A program made the translations under genes and the position numbers. From Spinacia oleracea (lineage: Eukaryota > Streptophyta > Magnoliopsida > Caryophyllales > Amaranthaceae), in assembly GCF_020520425.1 (NCBI RefSeq), contig NC_079487.1:61791898-61855897 (forward strand): a stretch of 64,000 nucleotides of DNA, written 5' to 3'. Positions 54,301 to 64,000 of the stretch are shown here, piece after piece. Position 1 is the stretch's first letter, and the number at the start of each line of letters is the position of its first letter. The notes beneath the pieces were generated by a model. That model was not told the DNA's origin, made no database searches, and was given only the letters and a program-made list of their open reading frames with translations.

Positions 54301-55984
54301 TGATGAATCATATTTGTATAGGGTATTTTTGGTGCATTTAGGTTGCATTTCTAGGCATTAATCTCATTTTAGTTGCATTTAGAGTCGCATTTGCATAAGT
54401 TGTCGTTATTGTACTCTATTACGCCTCGTTCGTGTTTTCTTTAATATTTCAGGTGATTTTATGGTCATCTGGATGCTTTCGGAGTGTTCAAAGTTGATTT
54501 GGATGATGAACGAATGAGATTTTGACTCGAGGGTCATTACATGTCTCTCGGGATAACTTTTGAGTCAACAACGAAGATAAACGTTATTTTTCTAAGCATT
54601 AAAACGGACAAGCGTTCACTCTTTTGATGATATATCAAGTTCTACAGATCGGAATGAGACGATTTTTATTGGGATAGAAAGTAGGCTTTAAGGGCTTTCC
54701 AAAGATAGGTCACACGTCCCTAGGGGAATTATAGAACAAGAGTTATGACATAAACGCTTCATTCAACAATGCAGCGAGGGATCACTCGCCTCCAGCGAGG
54801 GATGTCCCTTGTGCTCGTCCCCTTGCTGCCCACACCAACTCGCCGCGCACCAGCATCCTAGCGAGGGATCACTCGCGGCCAGCGAGGGATCTCGTGCTGC
54901 CTTCCATCGCGCACTAGCATCATCCCAGCGAGGGATCACTCACAGCCAGCGAGGGAACTCGCGCTGCACTCCCATTGCTGCTCCCTTTGTATGCCCAGCG
55001 AGCAACTCAGTTGACCTCGCCAACGAGCGATCACTCGCGGCTAGCGAGGGATCACTCGACACCCAGCAAGCGCTTCCCCATTCCGTGCGCACACTCATCA
55101 AGTTTTTGGCGGTTTCATTGCCACATCATCGTTCCATCGAACAATCATTGACGACTCCTATATTTTTATTTTTTTACTTTAGAAAATAGGACCTACAAAA
55201 ACTTAAGGGAATTAATTTATTTTCCCGCATGTTATTATTTCTTTAGAATTCTCAATACACGCTTAGTTTTATTTTTCTCTCTTCTTCTGTCATGAACCCT
55301 AGTTTTTCTGCATACACCATTAATGTAAGTCTTTGAGGTATTATTGGTTTCTCTCTTTATTTTATTTATTTATTTTAATTATGTTTTCATTCCTAGACTT
55401 AAGTTTCATAATGTATTTCATTATTGAGTAGTTTGCTTTCTAGGGTTTGGGAATCCATGTTTATATTATGAATCTTTATTATTATTGTTGATGGTTTGAT
55501 TATTCATTGATATTTCTAGTTGATTAGGTTTATATTGTTAATCTTTGCAATCTGATAAATTGTTTGATTAAATCATGCTAATAGGGTTTAGAATCGAAAG
55601 ATCGACTTTTAGAAGCTTACCTACAACTAGCAATTCTGATTATGTTAGCGACTGTACTACATATGTTGAATCGAGAGTGTTAAGACTCGACCGTAGGATT
55701 AATTCGTGCTCTAGATACTTTGAATACTTGAATTGTTGATGATGTTTTGATTGATTTTGAACTATGAACATGGTGAACCATTTCCCTAGATCTTTTAGTT
55801 TATTTTCCTATTTATTTTAATTTAAACATTCAATCCCAAATTTCGTGACATTGTTAGTTTCGCCATACCTTGAAATCTATATTTAAATAGCCATCTCTCT
55901 GTGGATTCGACCCTGCTTACCCTACTAGATTGTTAGGAGGTTTCGTTAGGATTTTATTTTCGACGGGTGTACGACAGCCTATCA
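54301..55984 (+). repeat. 5' LTR of the Tat-like element
   Basis: It begins TGATGAATCATATTTGTATA and ends CGACAGCCTATCA. The start is repeated at 59063-59135. Near the end, CTCTGTGGATTCGACCCTGC resembles the end of the solo LTR at 32678-38197. Confidence 0.85.
54774..55075 (+). repeat. GC-rich repeat block in the Tat-like LTR
   Basis: Repeated AGCGAGGGATCACTCGC and shorter variants (54775, 54801, 54862, 54879, 54932, 54956, 55041 and nearby). The core GCGAGNGATCACTCGC is an inverted repeat. The frame at 54809-55189 only reflects this repeat. Confidence 0.85.
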
Positions 55985-56008
55985 AATTTTGGCGCCGTTG
56001 TCGGGGAG
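55985..56008 (+). promoter_or_regulatory. Primer-binding site, TGGCGCC type
   Basis: TTTTGGCGCCGTTGTCGGGG follows the LTR end. This resembles the TGGCGCCGTTGCCGGGGA site used by Athila and Tat elements (tRNA-Asp type) with one change. Confidence 0.8.
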
Positions 56009-56106
56009 ACGGTTTTATTTTTGTTTTTAGATTTTATTTTTGGTGAGGGTACATTGTATATTTTTTTCGTGTGTGTATAAGATTTCCCTTTTTTTTTTAA
56101 TATAAA

Positions 56107-56372
56107 ATGGCTTCTATTTGTTTTCCTCAATTTGAGAATGAAGTGTTTTGGAGATATTATTATAGGCTTGAAGATTTTCTTGGTCCAAATCATATTTTTG
56201 AACAATGGGAACTATGTTAGGTGATTTATGAGGGATTGCATGAAGATACAAGATTGGTGTTGGATTCCATGAGTAGTTATATATTTGTGGAGAAGACTCC
56301 AGAAGAGTGTTGGAATTTTATTGAGAAATTAGCTAGAGATACATATGAGTGGGAGATGACAATGTTTGTTGA
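56107..56372 (+). pseudogene. Broken Tat-like gag start
   Basis: It starts MASICFPQFENEVFWRYYYR, has a stop at 56218, then continues in frame with VIYEGLHEDTRLVLDSM and TPEECWNFIEKLARDTYEWE, the end of the capsid domain seen in Tat-type gag. The zinc knuckle and pol are missing. Confidence 0.75.
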
Positions 56373-57232
56373 ACCTACTCTGCAAAATTTCTCTTTTCCT
56401 ATTCCTCAAACTCACACCCTCCCCCGTATTATTGTTCTTGGTTTCATTGCCATGACCATGATATTTCTCTTTGTCCCTATAACGAGTCATATAGTAATAC
56501 TGTCAACCCTTTCCTTCAATTTGATATGCAAAATTTCCAACTCGAACCATCTTATTGTGACATGAAAATCCTTTATAATGATGATGATGATGATGATGAT
56601 GATGGTGGTGGATTAGTTGAGAATGTTAGTTCATTAGAGGAAGGTTATCATTTGACTTTTGGTACTTATAATGGTCAAGATGAGAAAAGGTTGGATATAA
56701 TGGAGACTTTGGAGGATGAAGAATCACTAATGGTTGTAGAACTGATGGTTGAGAAACCATTGGTTAGAAACTTTTGGTTGAAGATTTTAATGACAAGCTT
56801 ATTCACGAGGGTGGAATTGTAGGTAAAAGTATTAATGTTGAGCCTATATCTCCTCCCCGCTATGTCCCGTTCTCGCGGAGGCTTGATCTTGTTCCTTCAT
56901 CCCCTATGTTAAGTCTTTCGTCCTTTCTCAATATGTCTCAATTCAATGATACATTTGACCTTGTCGACCTTGATGCTCATTCTAAAACGTTTACATTGCC
57001 AGAGGAGCAATTAGAGGGAAGTTGTAAATATTCTCCTTTTTCTTTTTCTTTTTCTTTTTCTTTTTCTTTTTCTTCTAATTGTTTTTCTTTTTCTTTTGAT
57101 TTTTCTGCTTGTTTATCTAATACCCTATTTGAGAGGATGAATGTGGTTTTAATTAAGCCATATGAAGTGCTCAATGACATGTTTACAGGGGCATTTAATA
57201 AATTACTAAAGGCGTTGGATTCTTCTGATTAA
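56373..57232 (+). other. Low-complexity ORFs of the Tat-like element
   Basis: Two overlapping frames (56526-56822 and 56774-57232) with an Asp run from (GAT)n at 56578-56602 and an alternating Phe-Ser run from (TTTTTC)n at 57035-57072. No domain is recognised. They may be leftovers of the gag C-terminus or of an added ORF. Confidence 0.4.
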
Positions 57233-59062
57233 CAATTTGAGTAGGGTCAAGCAGGACTTTAAAAATCAGCGCTTACCGGGAGGCAACCTGGTTTACTGTT
57301 TTAATTCCTTTTTTTTATTACTAACCACCTAATGTGTGCTTAAGTGACGAAATATCTCTCTAGGTACAAGCATTGTTAGGTTTCTTGGCTAGTTTCATTA
57401 CCACATCATGGCCGTGACGTCAAAGCCTTTAGTGCTAAGCTCCTTGGTTGTGAGTTGTCCTTTTCCCTTATTCTCAATTTTTTATTTTTTTGCACCCTCT
57501 TTGTTCACATTGAGGACAATATGTTTTTTAGCTTGGGGGAGGATATTTGTCATCATCGATTTGCGCATGTTAGTTGCATTTTAGTGTAGTTTTGTTTTGT
57601 TTTGTTTTGTAGGTGTTGTGCGCTTTGTACCACTCACTAGGGGTGGGAGTTTACGTACAACGAAAAAATGTACTGCTTTCCTAGTAATATTAATAAAATT
57701 AGTTGCATTTTTACTTGCATTCATATGCTTCTATACCCTGCATTGTGTATTTGACTTTCAAACCGTGTTCGGACTTTACTTGACTCTCTTGAGCTTCTTT
57801 TGAATTTAGCTATGATTCTGAAATTCAGTCGGTTGTGCTATACATTGATAACTGCTTGGTATTGTGTGAACCAATTGAATGGTATGCGGTAAGATGTTGG
57901 TCTCGTGTCAAGAATAGCTAGCCAATTATCTTGTAGGTCACCTTACTATGTGTTTGTGTGATTGATGTGACTTGTTATCCTATGATTTTGGCTTGAGATT
58001 CATTAGTAGTTTAGTTGCAACTCACGCATGCTGCGTATGACAGAGGCCATTCTCTTAGGAAGCCTTCAGACGAATTTAGAAACATCAATTCCTGACTTTC
58101 ATACCCATGTTGTAGCCTTGTCCGTTTATTCTTTTAACTCCACAAAATTGAGCCCTATTAGCCCCATTGGTTACTTTTCCCGAGTCTAGCTTGGGGGAGC
58201 TTCGGTGTTCGTAATGGTTTCATTAGTGTTGATTGATTGGCACACTAAGCCAATAGTTCGCGGTTCGAGGCTGTGTTTGGATTTGTGGTTCGAAAATGAT
58301 GCATATTATTGTTGGCACCCAAGCTTGTAACAGTTAGCATTAGTATTTATTTTTGTACTTTCGTTTTTCATCAATTTATTTCATTTCACATTAGAAAAAA
58401 AAGAAAAAAAAAAGAAGAAAAACAAAAAAAAATATAGAAAAAAAAGAGAGAGTATATTGTTCATTGTATATAGTTTGAAGGCAAGGAAAGGGGATTGAAG
58501 AAAGATCATTGGCATTATATTATTTTGTTCTTCCCCTTGGTTAACACTTCGTTGATTGTTCGATTTCATGGTTCGATGGAGTTGGATTTTCGGTATTATC
58601 ACGCCGATACATATAGTTCACCTTTGCTCCTCAAGTTGGACCTTACTCTCACTTTTTCCCAAATTATATCATACCCTTCCTTTTTACCTAGCCCCATTAC
58701 AAGCTTATTATAAAGACCTCTTGATCGGCATGTTTGTTTTGTGATTGAGCGAAAATTATTTATTGCTATTGTCATCTTACCCCATGTTGCATCATATATT
58801 TATATTCTACAAGGTATGCGGCGACGACTAGTTTGATTGAGAACAGTTTGTGGCTAAGCTTGGTTGTTTCAATTGTGGATCATGATGCTTTCTAGTTCTA
58901 TTTGTATCAGAGCTAGATTTCTGTCTCAATAACTTTGTTTGATTGTTTGCTCGAGAGTTGAGCAGGTCTTGTTCAGGTTCAATGAAATTCATGTACGTCT
59001 CTTTTCTCTGTCTTCGGTTTAATGTTGCTTGGGGACAAGCAACAGTTTAGCTTGGGGGAATT
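57233..59062 (+). other. 3' non-coding part of the Tat-like element with polypurine motifs
   Basis: AGCTTGGGGGA occurs at 57532, 58189 and 59049; the last is directly before the 3' LTR and is the likely PPT. ACCGGGAGGCAACCTGG near 57275 is typical of Athila/Tat 3' regions. An A-rich tract lies at 58394-58446. No gene is seen. Confidence 0.65.
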
Positions 59063-59135
59063 TGATGAATCATATTTGTATAGGGTATTTTTGGTGCATT
59101 TAGGTTGCATTTCTAGGCATTCGTCTCATTTTAGT
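59063..59135 (+). repeat. Start of the 3' LTR of the Tat-like element
   Basis: TGATGAATCATATTTGTATA and the next 50 bp match 54301-54373 with few changes. It is cut by a copia element at 59136; TTAGT (59131-59135) is the probable target-site duplication. Confidence 0.85.
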
Positions 59136-62100
59136 TGAAGGAAATAATGCCCTTGGTCCAAGTATGCATTCTATGTTAAGTCTAATAAATGCGGTTCAGT
59201 ATTAATTAACAAGTTAATAATTCAGTGAGATCAAGTGAGCTGAATGCCTAGCTAGAGGCCGCTTCAGTTCAAGTGGAATTAATGATATTAATCCACAGCT
59301 TACTCTTGACTGAACCCGTAGGGTCACACAAATAGTACGTAAACGGATCAAGTGTTTAATGGCATTAAATACTCCATCTATGAATATTCGGAACCGACGG
59401 ATCTTGGTTTCAGTGGGAGCTAAGATCGTCACAGGCAAGAAATGAATACTCCGGAAACGATGATATTGCCGGAAACGGAAATATGGATCGTGTCGGAAAT
59501 ATGAATATTATCCAAGTCGTAGATGTTGCCGAAAACGGAAACATGGTACGTATCGGAAAATATTATTGGAAATGGAAATATTACCAGAATCGGAAATATT
59601 GCCGGAAACGGAAATATTGTCAGAATCGGAAATATTACCGGAATCGGAAAATAATTCCGGAAACGGAAATATTAAATATTTGTTCGAAACGGAAATTAAT
59701 TCCGGAATCGGAAATATCAAATATTGTTCGTATCGGAAATAGATTCTGGAAATGGAAATTTAATCGGAAGCGTATCGTACGAATTAGCATCGGACGAGGC
59801 CTGCCGGACGAAGGCCCAGCACGAAGCCGGGCCATCGCCCAGCAAGCACGCACGCCACAAGCCCAGCGCGCACCAAGGCCACGGATGCGTGGGCCGCGCT
59901 GCATGGGCTGCTGCTCGCATGCGCATGGGCAGCCCTTGTGGCTGCCGTGTGTGTGTGTGAGTTTGTGCTCATGCGTGATTCCTAAAACTGCAAGAGTTAG
60001 TGTGTGATTAAATTCCTATTCCTAATTAGATAAATTAATTAAATAGAATTCATGTAGGATTCTAATTTCAATTAATTCGTATCCTACTAGGATTGCGATT
60101 CCTTTTCCATAACTCTATAAATAAAGGCCTAGGGGTCATTATTTATATACAAGTTTTTAAGTATTCAAAACTAAGATTTTTAAGCAGAAAAATCAGCCAA
60201 TATTCTTGCCTACCCAACCGAAAATATTAGAACCTTAAGGGCGATTCTAGTTGGTCAATCTTAAGGCGGATCCGGACGTGCTGTGGACTATCTACGGAGG
60301 GACGACACTTGGAGTCCTAAAGACTTGTTCTTGTTCGGTTCGGGCGCAACTAGGGAAGGCACGCAACAAAGAGTATGCATCTAAACTATGCTAAATGATT
60401 ATGTGTAAATAATATGTTTCCTGGCTTTATGGTTTTTCCGCATGATTTATGAACTGTCATATGAATCATAACCTAACAGTGGTATCAGAGCCCCTTATTA
60501 TTTTCATAATCTAAATTGAATGAACATGGTTAAATATTACAAATTTGCAAGAATTAAAAGGGGTGATTAATTTTCGTAATTGTTAATTAATTGCAAATTG
60601 CGTTTATTTAATTATACGTACGCAGTTTTTCGGCAGTTTCTTCGTTACTCATCCGAATTGAGTGATTTTTGTGTCAATTCCGCATGTAAAAGGCATTCTA
60701 AAATTTTGACAAAAATAGTATTTTTCTGCCGAACCCAGAATTCTCAAATTCGAAGCCTAACTATGACTTTTCGAAGGTTTTAGTTTTTCGAATGCAAAAT
60801 TTCGTAAATTTAAGATGTTAAATTAAATATTTGCGATTCTTGTTGATAAATCTTGAATTTTTGATTGACCTACTGCATATGTTTAACAAGTTTGAATGCC
60901 TAGTCTTGTTAATTATGCAATCTAATTTGTAATTATGATTAATTTGTTGAAAATTAGAATAATTTAGAATTAATTTGATTTTCATAATTAATTGTAATTT
61001 AATTAGAAACCTATGATTAAAAACCACCATAAAAATTGTAAATTTACGATAAATTTTAAATTTTTATGACCTAGACTTGAATCCATATCAATCGGAAATC
61101 AATTGGATAATAAATTTTCGATTTTTCGCCCTAAAATTATGAAATTAATATTATTTATTAATTTGTCATTAATTTTAAATATAAATTTTAAATTTTATGC
61201 GATTCGTTCAAATAACTTGCACGCACGAAGCAATGGACGCTTCGTGTTACCCTTAAGGGGTGTTGTATAATGCGGGCATGCGACGACGAGCAAGGGAGCT
61301 CGTCGCCCGTGCGGCACGAATGCAATGAGCAAGGGCGTAGTGCACGAGCACAAGGCAGCAGCCCTGCCTTGTGTCGTGTGCCACGAGCAATGAACGAATG
61401 GGCATGGGCGAAGGGCGAGCCAAGGCAGTCGCGTGTGGGCAGCAAGCGAGCTGCGCCACAACGCGCGCTGCCTCGCACAAGAGCGCGCAGCCTCGCGCGC
61501 AGCGAGCGCAAGCTCGCGTGCCACGAGCGCTGCGCCCAGCACTACTCGCGCGCACAGCGCGCGATGTCGCTCGCCCAGCGAGCGATGTCGCGCCCCAGCG
61601 AGCGATGGCTCGCGCGCACAGCGAGCGAGCCAGCGCGCCCAGCGAGCGATGTCGCGCGCCCAGCGAGCGATCTCGCGCGCGCGCACTGCGAGCGATAGCT
61701 CGCGTGCGATGGGGCGCTGTGCGGAGGCTTGCGATAGGACAGCAGCAGCTATGCGACGAGCGCATGGGCTGCGCGCACATGGCCAGCAATGGCTGTGTGC
61801 GTACGGCCCATGGGCGTGCAACGCGTAGGGTGTTTGCGTTACGATTAGATCGTTTTGAATGTTTAATTTGAAAATTTCAGTTCACGTAATTTTAATTAAT
61901 TTTAAAATTAATAATTTGAATTAATTTCTTGGATTTTAATTTTGAATATTATAATTATAATAAATGGAATTTATTCTAATTATTTTACTAAAATTAAAAT
62001 CATGAATTAATTTAAATGCGACTGAAATTAAATTAAATTTTTGGATTCAATTATAAATTTATATGAGCTTTAAATTTTAATTAAATTTGTATGTTTCCGG

Positions 62101-64000
62101 TTAGACTAGAAATACAATTTTATGTTTAAAATTAGTAAAGCATATGAATTTATTGGTTTAAGTGGGAGCGCTTTTTAAGTCATAAACTCTTGATTAGGTC
62201 TACAAATCCTTAAGGTTAAAACAACTTGATTAGAATTAATAAGGACTGAATAATTGGTAGATTATTGGTGCCCTTGATTAATTGCTGCAAATGTTTACGT
62301 GATGCATAATGTGTTTTACTAACCAGCTATGTGGGCCATTCATGATAATGAATGGGTGAATGGTATATATTGTATATGTACTGTTTTGCAGGTTATGAAG
62401 TGACTAGTATGGCCCAAATAGGATAGAAAATATGGTCTGCGTACCATTAATTTGAATGTAATTGGTCTAAAGTACCAAAGTTATTTTTTAATTCAAATAT
62501 GGTCTGCGTACCATCAAATAGTTGTAATTAGTTATAGCTTATCCTATTTGAAGAAAATGGTGCCTCCCACGGAGATTTTCAAGACGGACTTTGAAGTTAA
62601 AGCTTCAAGATGAAGTCGGGCCATACTAGATCACAAATATCTTATGCATGTTTTAAGTTATTTATTGTTTTAAATATGTCTTAAAATGCATGAGATCAAA
62701 AGCTTGATTATGTTGCATGATTAAGGATTTTAGTTCACTTAAAATCTAACCAACATAGTAAGAGCCTTAAGTTCCAAACTTAAAAATTGAGTTAAAAGGT
62801 GCCATGCCAAAATATACACTTGCTTGGATATCCTTTACATCAATCTAGTAATAGTTTTCGCTCAGCGAGGTGTTACTTATTGGTCCTAAAGGGGCAAGGT
62901 ACACAAATAATTGTGAGTACATGTTAGTTTTGGTGAAACTCAACGATATAAGTAAGGAGTCCTTTTATGTCGTGGCAAATTCGATAGGTTTACCTAATAA
63001 GTTCTTAGACGTACCTATCAACCAAGAATAGTTTCTAGACTATTAGCAAAAGGCTTTTGCTTACCTAAGATGTTCTAGGATTAAGTCGACAAACTGTGCT
63101 TAGTTCTTCAATGATTTTAGGATCTTGGAATCATTTTATTCACACCTGCCGGAACAATAAATTCGAATAAAATGCTAATAACTTGTTTGAATTGCATGGT
63201 TGCTTTAATTTCAAGTTATTATTCATGATAAATGTTTAGACTTTGCATGCTTCAATGTATGTTTTAATTATTGTTTATAATTAAATATCTTGCACTGCAA
63301 TAAATCCTTTTAGAAAGGTAACAGTAAATTTCCTCGATTGGTAGTGAATCCAAGAACGATTCACGGAAAAGAGAGAAAGTGAGCAATTTAAAATGTACGT
63401 TTCTTATAGCGACTTTTATGGTTGTTTTCGAATATCAAAATCGAATGGCAAACCAATTGGTGCTTGTGAATACAAAAAACACTGTAGTTTTGAGATCATA
63501 AAGCATTGAGTTTAATACGCTCAGCTTTACCAATGGTTAACAACCTAATATCTTTGTCCATTTAATTCTCGAATGAGTCTAGTCCCTAGACATTCAAATA
63601 GATCGATGCTTAGAGAACTTTAGAAGCTTCTGGTAAGATCATCTAGTTGAAACAGAATATTCAACATAAATTAAAATGGTAAAGAACCTTGTTGGTGACA
63701 TTGGACATGTCTAACAATAAAAGTCAACACTAAAGAATTCAATTCTTAAGACTATAAGAAAGGGTACAAGAAATAGGAAAACGAGGAACAAATGAAAGGA
63801 ATTTACGATTCCGTTTCTACCTATAAATTTATGTTTAAAGAGAAGTGACCTAGCAATCAAACTTCCTTGGTATCATATACCGCTTGAGGTTCTTACTTCG
63901 GTAATAACTCAAATAATGGAAGCTAGGATACACTAATGACCTACAAGTGGGAAATGAAGCATGGAAATGCCACATTAGTTGTAGGGTCATCTAGTTTGTT
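59136..64000 (+). mobile_element. Copia element leaving the window: 5' LTR, PBS, leader, non-coding interior
   Basis: LTR 59136-60478 (1343 bp, TGAAGG...CTAACA; TATA box 60116-60123), then the leader to about 63155, which matches the intact element, with a 60-bp extra piece at about 60702-60761 and fewer GC-rich units at 61550-61700. From about 63160 it leaves the intact copia and follows the non-coding interior of 336-5565. No gag frame is present up to 64000. Confidence 0.88.
60479..60495 (+). promoter_or_regulatory. Primer-binding site, intact form
   Basis: GTGGTATCAGAGCCCC directly after the LTR, a perfect initiator-Met complement, unlike the version at 40573. Confidence 0.88.

Larger units (their letters stand above)
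54301..59135 (+). mobile_element. Non-autonomous Tat/Retand-like Ty3/gypsy element
   Basis: 5' LTR 54301-55984, PBS of TGGCGCC type, a broken gag start, low-complexity ORFs, then non-coding sequence with polypurine motifs and a 3' LTR start at 59063. There is no protease, RT or integrase, so it depends on other elements. Its 3' LTR is interrupted at 59136 by a copia element. Lineage is inferred from the PBS and the AGCTTGGGGGA polypurine motif. Confidence 0.8.

Noticed and set aside
57035..57072. Phe-Ser repeat protein segment
   Set aside because: It is a (TTTTTC)n microsatellite translated in one frame, inside a broken retroelement.
1..64000. A novel multi-gene system
   Set aside because: Outside the transposable elements there are only one intact gene and a few fragments, with no cluster of co-oriented genes that could form a system.

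Overview
This is plant nuclear DNA, made almost entirely of nested retrotransposons with a few gene remnants and one intact host gene. Evidence for a flowering plant: Ty1/copia and Ty3/gypsy polyproteins of plant type, a plant L1 LINE with a DUF4283-like ORF1, a MuDR-type (MULE) transposase, a thaumatin-like protein gene with a signal-peptide intron, and an exon of a CBP60 calmodulin-binding protein gene. A dicot is likely (perhaps Caryophyllales), but that is an impression from the repeat style and not shown by any single feature. I see nothing bacterial, no CRISPR array and no phage or defence system.

Left part (1-26039). A reverse-oriented copia LTR (1-335) sits in a decayed, non-coding copia-derived element (336-6456). 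That element runs into the 3' end of a second copia element (6457-7366 plus its 3' LTR). This LTR is split by a 17.3-kb minus-strand Ty3/gypsy chromovirus of Tekay/Del type (7850-25108; TSD AATAT; two 3.09-kb LTRs). The gypsy element is itself interrupted by a full-length L1 LINE with two intact ORFs (11094-16040; TSD about 16 bp; poly-A tail). The copia LTR ends at 26039 inside a tRNA-like sequence.

Genic island (26040-30905). It holds a truncated tRNA-like sequence, a single CBP60-type exon with splice sites, an unassigned 5' exon with a strong donor site, a complete two-exon thaumatin-like (PR-5 family) gene on the minus strand (28767-29859), and an orphan promoter with palindromic elements and a TATA box that ends at a retrotransposon.

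Right part (30906-64000). A broken Ty3/gypsy element (5' LTR, gag, protease, RT, RNase H, partial integrase) spans 30906 to about 50948. It carries two clean insertions: a probable solo LTR of a Tat/Retand-like element on the minus strand (32678-38197; TSD CCTGT), which contains a 1.6-kb poly-A retroposed sequence, and a full-length, apparently intact 10.45-kb copia element (39158-49607; TSD CTTAG; 1342-codon gag-pol frame). At about 50949 the gypsy integrase is fused to the 3' half of a decayed MULE transposase. One MULE intron carries a dimeric tandem repeat. A non-autonomous Tat-like element follows (54301 onward); its 3' LTR is interrupted at 59136 by another copia element that leaves the window. 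That last element joins the leader of the intact copia family to the non-coding interior type seen at 336-5565.

The gene-like parts do not form a pathway. The main story is insertion order, trans-mobilisation of non-autonomous copies by intact relatives (the copia at 39158-49607 and the LINE are the candidate autonomous copies), and repeat structures inside leaders and LTRs.
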